A stretch of 64,000 nucleotides of DNA from Stenotrophomonas pavanii (GCF_900101175.1 NZ_FNFQ01000003.1:433347-497346), one strand, 5' to 3'; counted from the first letter of the stretch, positions 1 through 9,103 are shown. The notes: a model not told the origin generated them from the sequence alone. Numbers and translations: made by a program.

Positions 1-62
1 GGCCGCTGGCCGGCGGAATGTGGATCGACGCGCAGGTCGGTAGCGCCGGCCGCTGGCCGGCA
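1..62 (+). repeat. SMAG (GTAG) palindromes, one cut by window edge
   Basis: Two copies of the Stenotrophomonas GTAG repeat lie upstream of the first gene. Bases 1-15 are the 3' part of one copy. Bases 40-62 are a full copy with a GTAG head and arms GCGCCGGCC/GGCCGGC. These are REP-like imperfect palindromes that fold as hairpins. Confidence 0.85.
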
Positions 63-137
63 GAATGGCCATGCGCCGTCACCGCCACCATTCAGCCCCC
101 GGGCGTATGCTGGAACCCTGTCCCACGGAGCCGCCGC

Positions 138-401
138 ATGCACATCGTGTACAAGGCCGACAACCTGTTCGACGCCCATCTGGTCAAGCACGCGCTGGAA
201 AACGCCGGCATCCCGGCCTTTGTGTTCGGCGAGCAGCTGCTGGGCGGCATGGGCGAGCTACCGTTGTTCGGCGTGCTGCGGGTCGGCATCCCCGACGCGG
301 CGCGGCCGCAGGCGGAGGACATCATCGCCGCGCTGGACTTGGGCCCGGCCGCGGACGCCCCCATTTCCGATGCAGACGATTGGGCCGGACAGCCGGCGTA
401 G
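138..401 (+). CDS. DUF2007-family small protein
   Basis: An 87-residue cytoplasmic protein starting MHIVYKADNLFDAHLVKHAL. The opening is typical of the DUF2007 (putative signal-transducing protein) family: an N-terminal beta strand, then a helix, then a mid-protein hydrophobic stretch (VLRVGIPDAARPQAEDIIAA) resembling an ACT-like fold. The function of the family is not established. I chose the ATG at 138 over an upstream ATG at 18 because a GGAG sits about 7 bases before it and the homologous motif begins there. The stop is 9 bases before msrA, so the two genes are probably co-transcribed. Confidence 0.75.
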   Translation: MHIVYKADNLFDAHLVKHALENAGIPAFVFGEQLLGGMGELPLFGVLRVGIPDAARPQAEDIIAALDLGPAADAPISDADDWAGQPA

Positions 402-410
402 GAGTGCATC

Positions 411-1097
411 ATGTTGGGAATTGGCCAGGGCATCCTCGGCATCGGGGCCTTCAAGCAGCGCCTGCCGCGCCCGGAAGAGGCACTGCCGGGACGCGAGCAG
501 CCGCTGCCGCTGCACAGCAACCAGCACTTCGTGAACAGCCATCCGCTGAAGGACCGCTTCGCCGGCCTGCAGCAGATCCGTTTCGCGCTGGGCTGCTTCT
601 GGGGCGCCGAGCGCAAGTTCTGGACCGAGCCGGGCGTGTACAGCACCTCGGTCGGCTACGCCGGCGGCATCACCCCGAACCCGACCTATGAAGAGGTCTG
701 CTCGGGCCTGACCGGCCACACCGAAGTGGTGCAGGTGGTGTTCGACCCGGCGGTGGTGAGCCTGGAACGGCTGCTGCAGCTGTTCTGGGAAAGCCACGAC
801 CCGACCCAGGGCATGCGCCAGGGCAACGACACCGGCACCCAGTACCGTTCGGCGATCCATGCCACTGACGAGGCACAGTACGCCGCTGCGCTGGCCAGCC
901 GCGAGGCCTACCAGGCACAGCTGGATGCGGCCGGCTACGGCCCGATCACCACCGAGATCGTGTACCCGGCACCGGCGTACTACTACGCCGAGGACTACCA
1001 CCAGCAGTACCTGGCGAAGAACCCGAACGGCTACTGCGGTATTGGTGGCACCGGCGTGAGCTGCCCGATCGGGCTGGATGTGGAGGCGCCGCGCTGA
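411..1097 (+). CDS. msrA: Peptide methionine-S-sulfoxide reductase MsrA
   Basis: 228 residues. It reduces the S epimer of methionine sulfoxide in proteins, using thioredoxin as reductant. The signature GCFWGAE holds the catalytic Cys62. Two C-terminal cysteines (Cys209 in NGYCGIGG and Cys218 in VSCPIG) match the recycling cysteines of the three-cysteine E. coli type. The first 45 residues are an extension common in gammaproteobacterial MsrA. GGAG stands just before the ATG at 411. It follows the DUF2007 gene closely, and is followed by a 646-base intergenic region with structured repeats. Confidence 0.95.
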   Translation: MLGIGQGILGIGAFKQRLPRPEEALPGREQPLPLHSNQHFVNSHPLKDRFAGLQQIRFALGCFWGAERKFWTEPGVYSTSVGYAGGITPNPTYEEVCSGLTGHTEVVQVVFDPAVVSLERLLQLFWESHDPTQGMRQGNDTGTQYRSAIHATDEAQYAAALASREAYQAQLDAAGYGPITTEIVYPAPAYYYAEDYHQQYLAKNPNGYCGIGGTGVSCPIGLDVEAPR

Positions 1098-1172
1098 CGC
1101 GCGGTGGTCCGCCTGCGGCGGGCAGAAGCCAAAGCCAAAGCCAAAGCGGCTCTGGGTTGCTGATGGTTGGGC

Positions 1173-1350
1173 GGGACGGGGGCGGCCGGCAGGACACGCC
1201 GTAAACCCCCCTCCGGGGTCCGGCCCAGCCGCTGGCGGCTGTGCGTTCGGGCGCTTGCGAAGCAGTGCTTCGCAAGCAAAGCGCCCTCACCCATGGGGGC
1301 TCGATGGCGCCATCCATGGCGCCAACGGTCCTGCCAGCCGCCCCCGTCCC
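1173..1350 (-). repeat. Long inverted-repeat element with GGA-loop hairpin
   Basis: 23-base arms at 1173-1195 and 1328-1350 pair with one mismatch, which is a G.U pair only in minus-strand RNA. Inside, on the minus strand, GGCGCC-ATGGAT-GGCGCC (1305-1322) forms a hairpin with ATGGAT in the loop. A perfect 11-bp hairpin lies at 1254-1276 (arms CTTGCGAAGCA/TGCTTCGCAAG). The ATGGAT loop recurs in the elements at 1573 and 33060, which suggests one structured family. Strand and transcription are inferred. Confidence 0.5.
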
Positions 1351-1410
1351 ACCATCGACAGTTTCCCGGTGACGGCGGGCAAGAGCATGGGTTACTGACG
1401 ACTGAAGGAA

Positions 1411-1448
1411 AACAAAAAGGACGCGGCCTTCGCCGCGTCCTTTTTGTT
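1411..1448. terminator. Bidirectional rho-independent terminator
   Basis: Perfect 17-bp stem (1411-1427 with 1432-1448) around a CTTC loop. An A-tract on the left arm and a T-tract on the right give a U-tail in either direction. It lies between the convergent genes msrA and tal and can serve both. Confidence 0.85.
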
Positions 1449-1572
1449 TGGTCCTGCAGCGCATTCTGTAGAGCGGAGCCATGCTCGGCTCCGAGCGAGC
1501 GAAGCGCGCGACCCGCTGTTGCTCTTCTTTCTTTCTTCCGTGGCGGGCGGCCACAGGAAACTGTCAGAGGGC

Positions 1573-1668
1573 GGGCGGGTTGGGTTCGCGGGAGTGTCCG
1601 CCGCATGGATGCGGCGGCCAAGCCTCCAGGGATGGATTCACGGCGTCTCCCGCGAACCCAATCCGCCC
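1573..1668 (+). repeat. Twin-hairpin structured repeat (CsrA/RsmA-like loops)
   Basis: 22-base arms (1573-1594 and 1647-1668) pair fully if one G.U is allowed on the plus strand. They enclose hairpin 1, CCGCCGC-ATGGAT-GCGGCGG (1598-1617), and hairpin 2, TCC-AGGGAT-GGA (1625-1636). Both loops contain GGA. The element at 33060-33161 has the same plan with different arm sequences and a TAC/GTA inner stem. No promoter was identified. Confidence 0.55.
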
Positions 1669-1743
1669 GACCCAGCACGACTGTTGCTTCATGCCTTTCG
1701 CGACCAACCGACCCGCCACGAGGGGCTCAGCCGTTGGCCGGAA

Positions 1744-2700
1744 TCACAGTGCCGCGCGGATCCGCTCGCGCAGTGCTTCCAGATCCTTGGCAAACGCCTC
1801 GATACCCGTCGCCAGCTTCTCGGTCGCCATCGGATCGGCCGCCAGGTCCGCCGCGAACGTCGCCGCGTCGATCGGGGTCACCGCCGCGCCATCGGCGGCA
1901 CCGGCCACCAGCTTGCGCGGCAGCTCACCGTGGTCGGCGTCCAGCTTCTCCAGCAGGTCCGGCGAAATCGTCAGGCGGTCGCAGCCGGCCAGCGCTTCGA
2001 TCTGCCCGGTCGAACGGAACGAGGCGCCCATCACCACCGTCTTCGAACCACGGCGCTTGAATTCGGCATAGACGCCGCGCACGAACTTCACGCCCGGGTC
2101 TTCGTCGATGGTGGCCGGGGTCTGGCCGTTGGCCACGTACCAGTCCAGGATGCGGCCGACGAACGGGGAGATCAGGAACGCGCCGGCCTCGCTGCAGGCC
2201 AGCGCCTGGGTCGGGTTGAAGATCAGGGTCAGGTTGCAGTCGATGCCTTCGGCCTGCAGCACGCGCGCGGCTTCCACGCCTTCCCAGGTCGCGGCGATCT
2301 TGATCAGGATCTTCTCGCGCGGCACGCCGGCATCGGCGTACATCTGGATGAACTGGCGCGCCTTGGCCACGGTGGCAGCGGTGTCGTGGGCCAGGTCGGC
2401 ATCCACCTCGGTGGACACCCGGCCCGGTACCAGCGTGCTCAGCAGCGCGCCGACGCCGATGGTCAGGCGGTCGGCCACCGCGTGCACCACGGTTTCACGG
2501 TCGCCACCCTGCTGGCGGCCCCAGGCCAGTTCACGTTCGATCAGGTCGGCATAGACCGGCAGGTCCAGCGCCTTCTTCACCAGGGTCGGGTTGGTGGTGC
2601 AGTCCACCGGCTGCAGGCGCTTGATCGCCTCGTAGTCACCGGTATCGGCAACGACCACGGACAGTTCGCGCAGCTGGGACAGTTTGGACGGGGTACTCAT
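1744..2700 (-). CDS. tal: Transaldolase
   Basis: 318 residues, full length for the E. coli TalB subfamily. It transfers a dihydroxyacetone unit between sugar phosphates in the non-oxidative pentose phosphate pathway. The Schiff-base lysine is in [11 protein letters not shown] at about Lys134, and the N-terminal signature [10 protein letters not shown] is present at residues 32-41. It is transcribed alone on the minus strand. Its 3' end faces msrA across a repeat-rich gap with a shared terminator at 1411-1448. The rnk-like gene lies 50 bases upstream in the same direction. Confidence 0.95.
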   Translation of the reverse strand: MSTPSKLSQLRELSVVVADTGDYEAIKRLQPVDCTTNPTLVKKALDLPVYADLIERELAWGRQQGGDRETVVHAVADRLTIGVGALLSTLVPGRVSTEVDADLAHDTAATVAKARQFIQMYADAGVPREKILIKIAATWEGVEAARVLQAEGIDCNLTLIFNPTQALACSEAGAFLISPFVGRILDWYVANGQTPATIDEDPGVKFVRGVYAEFKRRGSKTVVMGASFRSTGQIEALAGCDRLTISPDLLEKLDADHGELPRKLVAGAADGAAVTPIDAATFAADLAADPMATEKLATGIEAFAKDLEALRERIRAAL

Positions 2701-2750
2701 TACGGCTCCTGGTGCAAGGGAATCGAATCGCGCGCGGTGCGCAGCGGTAA

Positions 2751-3155
2751 TCAGGGGTGATCGTTGTGGACAGCCGTCACGCGCAGGCGCAGCTTGCGGC
2801 CGCCGGGCGCGTTCCAGTCGATGCTCTGGCCGATCGCCAGGCCCAGCAGGGCGGTGCCGACCGGGGCCAGCACGGAGACCTTGCCTTCATCGACATTGGC
2901 TTCGCGGGGGAAAACCAAGGTCAGGACGTGCTTTTCGCCCGACACTTCATCTTCGCACTCCACGCGCGAATGCATCATGACGATGCCTTCGGGAATCTGG
3001 TCCGGCGCCAGCACGGTGGCCCGGTTGAGTTCTTCAGCAAGCGCGAGCGCGGCAGGCGTCTGGCTCAGCGCAGGGGACTCGAGCATGGCGTCCAGGCGGT
3101 CCATGTCGAAGGAAGAAACGGTGATCGACGGCGGCAGGCCGCTGGCGGTGTTCAT
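2751..3155 (-). CDS. rnk: Rnk/GreA-type nucleoside diphosphate kinase regulator
   Basis: 134 residues. The C-terminal half ([50 protein letters not shown]) is the GreA/GreB C-terminal FKBP-like domain. The N-terminal half is a short helical segment, as in Rnk, an RNA-polymerase-binding protein that lacks the long Gre coiled coil. I set the start at 3155 ([10 protein letters not shown]) because AGGAG lies 6-7 bases ahead. The 10-codon-longer frame has no such site. Rnk affects nucleoside diphosphate kinase levels in E. coli; the role here is inferred from family only. Confidence 0.8.
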   Translation of the reverse strand: MNTASGLPPSITVSSFDMDRLDAMLESPALSQTPAALALAEELNRATVLAPDQIPEGIVMMHSRVECEDEVSGEKHVLTLVFPREANVDEGKVSVLAPVGTALLGLAIGQSIDWNAPGGRKLRLRVTAVHNDHP

Positions 3156-3278
3156 GGTGAAGCTCCTTGGTTGAAAGCCATGCAAAAGGCGGCACCTGCT
3201 GGCGCCGCCTGTCTGTATTGTGGGGACAAATGCGGCCGGAATCGACTCCTGCCGATTCCGGGCCGGTGCTGCGGGGGC

Positions 3279-4241
3279 TCAGCCGTTCAGCGCGGGGCCG
3301 GGCAGGGCTGCCGCATCGGACGTGGTGTGCAGCGCATCCAGGGTGAACAGTGCCTGCGGCAAGCGCTTGAACTGGTCGGCCAGCTCCATCAGGAAGTCGT
3401 TCATGGCCGAGCTGCGGCGCCAGATCATGGCGATGCGGCGGCTGGGACGGCCCTCGCCGGTGAAATCGAGCAGGCGGATGTTGTTCGAGCGCGGCACCGG
3501 CGGCTGCACCGACAGGCTCGGCAGCAGGGTGATGCCGACGTCGGCGGCGACCATCTGGCGCAGGGTTTCCAGGCTGGTGGCGCGGAATTCGGACTTCTCG
3601 TTGGCGCCGAACAGGCGGCAGACTTCCAGCGCCTGGTCGCGCAGGCAATGCCCGTCTTCCAGCAGCAGCAGCTTCTGCGTGGCCAGCTCCTGCACGTCCA
3701 GGTGTTCGCGACGGGCCAGCGGGTGGCGGCCGGAGACGGCCAGCAGGAACGGTTCCTCGAACAAGAACTCGGCATGCAGCTGATCATCGATCACCGGCAG
3801 CGCCAGCAACGCAGCATCCAGCTTGCCTTCGCGCAGGCGGTCCAGCAGCACGTCGCTCTTTTCCTCGACGAGCAGTAGTTCCAGCTCCGGGAAGCGTTCA
3901 CGGATGCGCGGAATCACATGCGGCAGCAGGTACGGGCCGAGGGTCGGGAAGATGCCCAGGCGCACCGTGCCGGCTTCCGGGTCGCGGCTGCGTCGCGCCG
4001 CTTCCTTCAGTTGTTCCACTTCGGACACGATCACCCGTGCCCGTGCCGCCGCTTCCTGGCCGGCCGGGGTCAGCATCACCTTGCGCGGTGCGCGTTCCAC
4101 CAGCGGCAGGCCCAGTTCCTCTTCCAGCTTGCGGATCTGGGTGGACAGCGTGGGCTGGCTGACGAAGCAGGAGGCGGCAGCCCGGCCGAAATGCTTGTGG
4201 TCGGCCAGGGCTACCAGGTACTTCAGATCACGTAGGTTCAT
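3279..4241 (-). CDS. oxyR: Hydrogen-peroxide sensor OxyR (LysR family)
   Basis: 320 residues. An N-terminal winged helix (MNLRDLKYLVALADHKHFGRAA) is followed by a substrate-like sensor domain. The two redox cysteines fall at Cys199 (LLEDGHCLRDQ) and Cys208 (ALEVCRLFG), the same positions as in E. coli OxyR, where peroxide forms the 199-208 disulfide. It lies 85 bases downstream of ahpF on the same strand, so ahpC-ahpF-oxyR is arranged as in Xanthomonas. A match to half of the OxyR operator sits upstream of ahpC at 6803-6817, consistent with local control. Confidence 0.95.
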   Translation of the reverse strand: MNLRDLKYLVALADHKHFGRAAASCFVSQPTLSTQIRKLEEELGLPLVERAPRKVMLTPAGQEAAARARVIVSEVEQLKEAARRSRDPEAGTVRLGIFPTLGPYLLPHVIPRIRERFPELELLLVEEKSDVLLDRLREGKLDAALLALPVIDDQLHAEFLFEEPFLLAVSGRHPLARREHLDVQELATQKLLLLEDGHCLRDQALEVCRLFGANEKSEFRATSLETLRQMVAADVGITLLPSLSVQPPVPRSNNIRLLDFTGEGRPSRRIAMIWRRSSAMNDFLMELADQFKRLPQALFTLDALHTTSDAAALPGPALNG

Positions 4242-4326
4242 CCTTACACCCCAAGGGTAACGGACCGGCTGACGGCGTGGTTACCCGACAGGCAGACAAT
4301 GTTCCCGGTGATCTGGGAACGGTGGA

Positions 4327-5919
4327 TCAGGCCGCTTCAGCAACGGCACCGCTGCTGTTGCTCACCGACGAGCGGATCAGGTGGTCGAACGCGCTCAGTG
4401 CGGCGGTCGAGCCGGCGCCCATGGCGATGATGATCTGCTTGTAGGGCACCGTCGTGCAATCGCCAGCAGCGAACACACCCGGCAGGTTGGTCTGGCCGCG
4501 GTCGTCGATGACGATTTCGCCACGCGGCGAAAGCGCCACCACATCCTTCAGCCACTCGGTGTTGGGCAGCAGGCCGATCTGCACGAAGATGCCTTCCAGC
4601 TCGACGCGGTGGGCATCGCCGCCGATGCGGTCCTTGTACACCAGGCCAGTGACCTTGCTGCCGTCGCCCAGCACTTCGGTGGTCTGTGCGCTGGTCAGCA
4701 CCGTCACGTTGGCCAGGCTGCGCAGCTTCTTCTGCAGCACTTCGTCGGCACGCAGGCTGGAATCGAACTCCAGCAGTGTTACATGCGACACGATGCCGGC
4801 CAGATCGATGGCCGCTTCCACGCCGGAATTGCCACCGCCGATCACCGCCACGCGCTTGCCCTTGAACAGCGGGCCATCGCAGTGCGGGCAATAGGCCACG
4901 CCCTTGTTGCGGTACTGGTCTTCGCCCGGCACGTTCATCTGCCGCCAGCGCGCGCCAGTGGACAGGATCACCGAACGCGACTTCAGCACCGCGCCGTTCT
5001 CCAGCTGCACCTGCACCAGGCCGTCTTCGCCGGCCGGCACCAGCGCGCTGGCACGCTGCAGGTTCATGATGTCCACGTCGTACTCGCGCACGTGCTGTTC
5101 CAGCGCCGTGGCCAGCTTCGGGCCCTCGGTTTCCTTCACCGAAATGAAGTTCTCGATGGCCATGGTGTCCAGCACCTGTCCACCGAAGCGCTCGGCGGCG
5201 ATGCCGGTGCGGATGCCCTTGCGCGCGGCGTAGATCGCCGCTGCCGCACCGGCCGGGCCACCGCCGACCACCAGCACGTCGAAGGCGTCCTTGGCGGCGA
5301 TCTTCTCGGCGTCGCGCTTGCCGGCATTGGTGTCCAGCTTGGCCACGATCTGCTCGAGGGTCATGCGGCCCTGGTCGAACACTTCACCGTTGAGGTACAC
5401 GGTCGGCACCGACATGATCTCGCGCTTCTCGACTTCGTCCTGGAACAGGGCGCCGTCGATGGCCACGTGCCGGATGCGAGGGTTGAGCACCGCGGCCAGG
5501 TTCAGCGCCTGCACCACGTCCGGGCAGTTCTGGCAGGACAGCGAGAAGTAGGTTTCGAACGCGTACTCGCCTTCCAGGTTCTGCACCTGCTCGATCAGCT
5601 CGGCGGTGGCCTTGGACGGATGACCGCCGACCTGCAGCAGCGCCAGCACCAGCGAAGTGAATTCATGGCCCATCGGCAGGCCGGCGAAGGTCAGGTGGAT
5701 ATCCTGGCCCGGCGTGCCCAGGTCGAAGGACGGCACGCGGCCTTGGCCATCGCGCAGGACCTGCAGCGAGATCTTGTCCGACAGGCTTTCCAGGGTCTGC
5801 AGCAGCTCCAGCATTTCCTGCGACTTGGCGCCGTCGTCGGCGTGCGCGGTGATCTGGATCGGGCGGGTCACGCGCTCCAGATAGGTCTTCAGCTGCGACT
5901 GCAGGTTGGCGTCCAACAT
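4327..5919 (-). CDS. ahpF: Alkyl hydroperoxide reductase subunit F
   Basis: 530 residues. This flavin disulfide reductase passes electrons from NADH to AhpC. The N-terminal thioredoxin-like tandem domain carries CQNC. Then come an FAD-binding GGGPAG motif, a second CxxC (CPHCDG) and an NAD(H)-binding GGGNSG. I set the start at 5919 ([11 protein letters not shown]), as in E. coli AhpF (521 aa). The 39 extra codons upstream look non-coding and the frame there runs into the intergenic inverted repeat. It is downstream of ahpC and upstream of oxyR. Confidence 0.95.
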   Translation of the reverse strand: MLDANLQSQLKTYLERVTRPIQITAHADDGAKSQEMLELLQTLESLSDKISLQVLRDGQGRVPSFDLGTPGQDIHLTFAGLPMGHEFTSLVLALLQVGGHPSKATAELIEQVQNLEGEYAFETYFSLSCQNCPDVVQALNLAAVLNPRIRHVAIDGALFQDEVEKREIMSVPTVYLNGEVFDQGRMTLEQIVAKLDTNAGKRDAEKIAAKDAFDVLVVGGGPAGAAAAIYAARKGIRTGIAAERFGGQVLDTMAIENFISVKETEGPKLATALEQHVREYDVDIMNLQRASALVPAGEDGLVQVQLENGAVLKSRSVILSTGARWRQMNVPGEDQYRNKGVAYCPHCDGPLFKGKRVAVIGGGNSGVEAAIDLAGIVSHVTLLEFDSSLRADEVLQKKLRSLANVTVLTSAQTTEVLGDGSKVTGLVYKDRIGGDAHRVELEGIFVQIGLLPNTEWLKDVVALSPRGEIVIDDRGQTNLPGVFAAGDCTTVPYKQIIIAMGAGSTAALSAFDHLIRSSVSNSSGAVAEAA

Positions 5920-5991
5920 CGGTCTTCTCCTGGCTTCAGGCAAACAGGGGGCGTGGCACCGCTGTACAAGGTAGCGGACCAGCTGGGGGTA

Positions 5992-6070
5992 GGGGTGAAC
6001 CCAAGACAGCGACCGTGGAAGGGGCTGGCTGGCCAAGGCGGGCGAGCGTTGGCTGTCTTGGGTTCACCCC
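5992..6070. other. Inverted repeat between ahpC and ahpF
   Basis: 19-base arms at 5992-6010 and 6052-6070 are perfect complements around a 41-base loop. No T-tract follows, so it is not a standard terminator. In an ahpC-ahpF transcript (minus strand) it would form between the two coding regions, where it could attenuate readthrough or protect the ahpC message. Confidence 0.6.
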
Positions 6071-6142
6071 CACGCCGGCAGAGCACCGGCATGGGGATGA
6101 AGGGCGCGCCGTGGCGTGGGGCCATGGCAGGCCGGTACGGCG

Positions 6143-6706
6143 TTAGATCTTGCCGACCAGGTCCAGCGACGGGGTCAGGGTCTTCTCGCCTTCCTTCCAC
6201 TTGGCCGGGCACACCTGGTTCGGGTTGGCGGCGGTGAACTGGGCAGCCTTCAGCTTGCGCAGGGTCTCGGAGACGTCACGGGCGATCTCGTTGGAGTGGA
6301 TCTCCAGGGTCTTGATCACGCCTTCCGGGTTGATGATGAAGGTGCCGCGCAGGGCCAGGCCTTCTTCCGGAATGTGCACGCCGAAGGCGTTGGTCAGCTG
6401 GTGGGTCGGGTCGCCGACCAGCGGGAACTGGGCCTTGCCGACGGCCGGCGAGGTCTCGTGCCACACCTTGTGCGAGAAGTGGGTATCGGTGGTGACGATG
6501 TAGACCTCGGCGCCGGCCTTCTTGAACTCGGCGTAATGGTCAGCTGCGTCCTCGATCTCGGTCGGGCAGTTGAAGGTGAAGGCGGCCGGCATGAAGATCA
6601 GGACGGACCACTGGCCCTTCAGGCTGGCGTCGGAAACCTTGATGAACTCGCCGTTGTGGTACGCGTTGGCTTCGAACGGCTGGATCTGGGTGTTGATGAG
6701 AGACAT
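6143..6706 (-). CDS. ahpC: Alkyl hydroperoxide reductase subunit C (peroxiredoxin)
   Basis: 187 residues, the same length as E. coli AhpC. It is a typical 2-Cys peroxiredoxin that reduces H2O2 and organic peroxides. The peroxidatic Cys47 is in FTFNCPTE and the resolving Cys166 in NQVCPAKW. Two in-frame ATGs are adjacent (6709 and 6706). I used the second, which gives the conserved MSLINTQ start; AGAGG lies 8 bases ahead. It probably has a strong, OxyR-controlled promoter, with an operator-like match about 100 bases upstream. Confidence 0.95.
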   Translation of the reverse strand: MSLINTQIQPFEANAYHNGEFIKVSDASLKGQWSVLIFMPAAFTFNCPTEIEDAADHYAEFKKAGAEVYIVTTDTHFSHKVWHETSPAVGKAQFPLVGDPTHQLTNAFGVHIPEEGLALRGTFIINPEGVIKTLEIHSNEIARDVSETLRKLKAAQFTAANPNQVCPAKWKEGEKTLTPSLDLVGKI

Positions 6707-6780
6707 CATTTTTCCTCTTGGTGAAGGGGAGCGGGTGAATCGACAGGAGCTAGGTTACCCATTCGCTGGCGATAAGAACA

Positions 6781-6817
6781 ATGCATTGATTGCATCTATT
6801 TAATAGGCGCAGTCTAT
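6781..6817 (-). promoter_or_regulatory. Putative OxyR operator upstream of ahpC
   Basis: ATAG-N7-CTAT is exact at 6803-6817. The two outer tetrads expected from the ATAG-N7-CTAT-N7-ATAG-N7-CTAT pattern fall at 6781-6795 as ATGC and GCAT, which match only partly. The region is AT-rich compared with its surroundings and lies 75-110 bases ahead of the ahpC start. A -35-like TTGTTC on the minus strand follows, near 6776. Confidence 0.6.
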
Positions 6818-6959
6818 CGTTAGGCCATGAGCAGGCACTGAACCTTGCCGTGGCCATCCTGCAACTGACTGTGTGACAAGGAAAATCTTCCTCAGCAGGG
6901 GAAGACGGCCGATAGCCCGTCCTTATCCCGTGGACGGGGACCTGAACGGATTCCGGTTT

Positions 6960-7020
6960 TGTAGAGCCGAGCCTGTGGCCGGCTGCTCCAGAAGCAGCCG
7001 AGCACGGGCCCGCCTCTACA
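6960..7020. repeat. TGTAGAG...CTCTACA palindromic repeat
   Basis: A 61-base imperfect palindrome has terminal arms TGTAGAG/CTCTACA and inner segments around GAGCC and GGCTGCTCC/GAAGCAGCC. It abuts the prmC start codon at 7029, so it forms the prmC leader or its upstream edge. A sister copy is at 45539-45600. Confidence 0.7.
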
Positions 7021-7028
7021 ATTGCGCA

Positions 7029-7886
7029 ATGTCCTTCCAACCCGAACCCTCCCTTCGCCAAGTCGTGGCCGACGCCAGCGCCCGCCTTGGCGGCATCGAC
7101 GCCCGCCACGAAGCCGAACTGCTGCTGCTGCACGTGCTGGAACGCCCACGCAGCTGGCTGTTCGCGCATGCCACCGATCCGCTGGCCGCCGCCGACCAGG
7201 CCGCCTTCGAAACGCTGTTGGTCCGCCGCATGGCCGGCGAGCCGGTCGCCTACCTGACCGGCCGCCGCGGTTTCTGGACGCTGGACCTGGAGGTCGACCC
7301 GGCCACGCTGATTCCGCGCCCGGAAACCGAGCTGCTGGTCGAGCTGGCACTGGAGCGCCTGCCGTCAGACCATTCGCTGCAACTGGCTGACCTCGGCACC
7401 GGCACCGGTGCGATTGCACTGGCACTGGCCAGCGAACGGCCACAGGCGCAGGTGCTGGCCACCGACGCCAGCCCGGGCGCGCTGGCGGTGGCTGCGCGCA
7501 ACGCGGCACGCCATGAACTGCGCAACGTCCGCTTCGCCGAAGGCGGGCACGACTGGTATGCGCCGCTGCAGGGGGCACGCTTCGACCTGATTGCCAGCAA
7601 TCCGCCGTACATCGCCAGCGACGACCCGCACCTGGACGAGGGCGACCTGCGTTTCGAACCGGCCTCTGCGCTGGCCTCGGGCGTGGACGGCCTGGATGAC
7701 ATCCGCCGCATCGTTGACGGTGGTCAGGCGCATCTGCGGCCCGGTGGCTGGTTGCTGATCGAGCACGGATGGGACCAGGGCGCGGCGATCCGCGCGTTGT
7801 TCGACGCCGCCGGTTTCGCGGAGGTGGAGACTGCGCAGGACCTTGAGCAGCGCGATCGCATCACCCTGGGCCGGCGACCGGCCTAG
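7029..7886 (+). CDS. prmC: Peptide chain release factor N5-glutamine methyltransferase PrmC
   Basis: 285 residues. It methylates the GGQ glutamine of release factors RF1 and RF2; the RF1 gene itself lies at 35.8 kb. A helical N-terminal substrate-binding domain (about 1-80) precedes a Rossmann methyltransferase domain. The SAM loop is [10 protein letters not shown] (121-130) and the catalytic NPPY is at 191-194. I set the start at MSFQPEPS; the longer frame reads through the repeat at 6960. It is divergent from ahpC and followed by pip 48 bases later. Confidence 0.95.
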   Translation: MSFQPEPSLRQVVADASARLGGIDARHEAELLLLHVLERPRSWLFAHATDPLAAADQAAFETLLVRRMAGEPVAYLTGRRGFWTLDLEVDPATLIPRPETELLVELALERLPSDHSLQLADLGTGTGAIALALASERPQAQVLATDASPGALAVAARNAARHELRNVRFAEGGHDWYAPLQGARFDLIASNPPYIASDDPHLDEGDLRFEPASALASGVDGLDDIRRIVDGGQAHLRPGGWLLIEHGWDQGAAIRALFDAAGFAEVETAQDLEQRDRITLGRRPA

Positions 7887-7934
7887 AATGGAGGTTCTCC
7901 TGCCCCGGCAGGGCATCACCCTGGAGCTGCAAGC

Positions 7935-8876
7935 ATGCGTACGCTGTACCCCGCCATCACCCCCTACGACGTCGGCACCCTGAAGGTCGACGACCGCCAC
8001 ACGCTGTACTTCGAGCAGTGCGGCAACCCGGACGGCAAGCCGGTGGTGATGCTGCATGGTGGCCCGGGTGGCGGCTGCAGCGACAAGATGCGCCAGTTCC
8101 ACGACCCGTCGAAGTACCGCATCATCCTGTTCGACCAGCGCGGCGCTGGTCGCTCCACCCCGCACGCGGATCTGGTGGACAACACCACCTGGGACCTCGT
8201 TGCCGACATCGAGAAGCTGCGCGAGCACCTGAAGGTCGATCGCTGGCAGGTGTTCGGCGGCAGCTGGGGTTCGACCCTGGCCCTGGCCTATGCCGAAACC
8301 CATCCGCAGCGCGTGACCGAACTGGTCCTGCGCGGCATCTTCATGCTGCGTCGCTGGGAGCTGGAGTGGTTCTACCAGGAAGGTGCCAACCGCCTGTTCC
8401 CGGATGCGTGGGAGCACTACCTCAAGCCGATCCCGTCGGTGGAGCGGCATGACCTGATCTCGGCCTTCCACCGCCGCCTGACCAGCGAAGACGAAGCCAC
8501 CCGCCTGGAAGCGGCCAAGGCGTGGGCAGTGTGGGAAGGTGCGACCAGCTTCCTGCACGTCGATGACGACTTCATCAACAGCCACGAAGACCCGCATTTT
8601 GCGCTGGCGTTTGCCCGCATCGAGAACCACTACTTCGTCAACGGCGGCTTCTTCGAGGTGGAAGACCAGTTGCTGCGCGACGCGCACCGCATCGCCGACA
8701 TCCCGGGCGTGATCGTGCACGGCCGCTATGACGTGGTCTGCCCGCTGGCCAACGCCTGGGACCTGACCAAGGTATGGCCGAAGGCAAAGCTGGAAATCAC
8801 CCCGGCGTCGGGCCATTCGGCGTTCGAGGCCGAGAACGTGGACGCGCTGGTGCGCGCGACCGATAGCTTCGCCTGA
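7935..8876 (+). CDS. pip: Proline iminopeptidase
   Basis: 313 residues of the alpha/beta hydrolase fold, peptidase family S33. It removes N-terminal proline from peptides, probably in the cytoplasm because no signal peptide is visible. The oxyanion motif HGGPGGG is at 41-47 and the nucleophile Ser110 is in GGSWGSTLA. The acidic and histidine members are in GRYDVVCP and ASGHSAFE near the C terminus. It begins 48 bases after prmC on the same strand. Directly after its stop begins a cluster of SMAG palindromes. Confidence 0.93.
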   Translation: MRTLYPAITPYDVGTLKVDDRHTLYFEQCGNPDGKPVVMLHGGPGGGCSDKMRQFHDPSKYRIILFDQRGAGRSTPHADLVDNTTWDLVADIEKLREHLKVDRWQVFGGSWGSTLALAYAETHPQRVTELVLRGIFMLRRWELEWFYQEGANRLFPDAWEHYLKPIPSVERHDLISAFHRRLTSEDEATRLEAAKAWAVWEGATSFLHVDDDFINSHEDPHFALAFARIENHYFVNGGFFEVEDQLLRDAHRIADIPGVIVHGRYDVVCPLANAWDLTKVWPKAKLEITPASGHSAFEAENVDALVRATDSFA

Positions 8877-8879
8877 TGG

Positions 8880-9003
8880 GTAGTGCCGGCCGCTGGCCGG
8901 CAACGCCGCACCGGTAGCGCCGGACGATGCCCGGCGCTACCAACCCTCATCCACGCATGGCGTGGATCTACCACAACCTGGTAGTGCCGGCCGCTGGCCG
9001 GCA
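8880..9003. repeat. Cluster of four GTAG-headed palindromes
   Basis: Copies are at 8880-8902 (SMAG, plus), 8914-8940 (GTAG...CTAC, CCGG arms), 8949-8971 (reverse-oriented type with ATCCACGC arms) and 8981-9003 (SMAG, plus). At least three sequence subfamilies share the GTAG head. Confidence 0.85.
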
Positions 9004-9103
9004 ACGCCGCACCGTTGGTGCTGGGCGATGCGCGGCGGCGATTCTCTCCCTTGTTCAAGGCTGTCGCTATTGGCCTTGAACCGGGGCGAGGCGGGCTGGC
9101 ACC

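Larger units (their letters stand above)
1098..1743. other. Intergenic region of nested hairpins
   Basis: This convergent gap between msrA and tal has no credible gene. It holds a long hairpin at 1173-1350, a perfect 17-bp hairpin at 1411-1448, a half copy of the TGTAG/GAGCC palindrome at 1467-1493 and a second long hairpin element at 1573-1668. The short open frames here are repeat-derived. Confidence 0.7.

Noticed and set aside
65..691. A 208-codon plus-strand frame over the DUF2007 and msrA start
   Set aside because: Arg/His-rich shadow translation. Both true genes have ribosome sites and family motifs in another frame.
1078..1398. Small proteins within the msrA-tal gap
   Set aside because: All frames here are translations of inverted repeats. 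No ribosome site or conserved motif is present.
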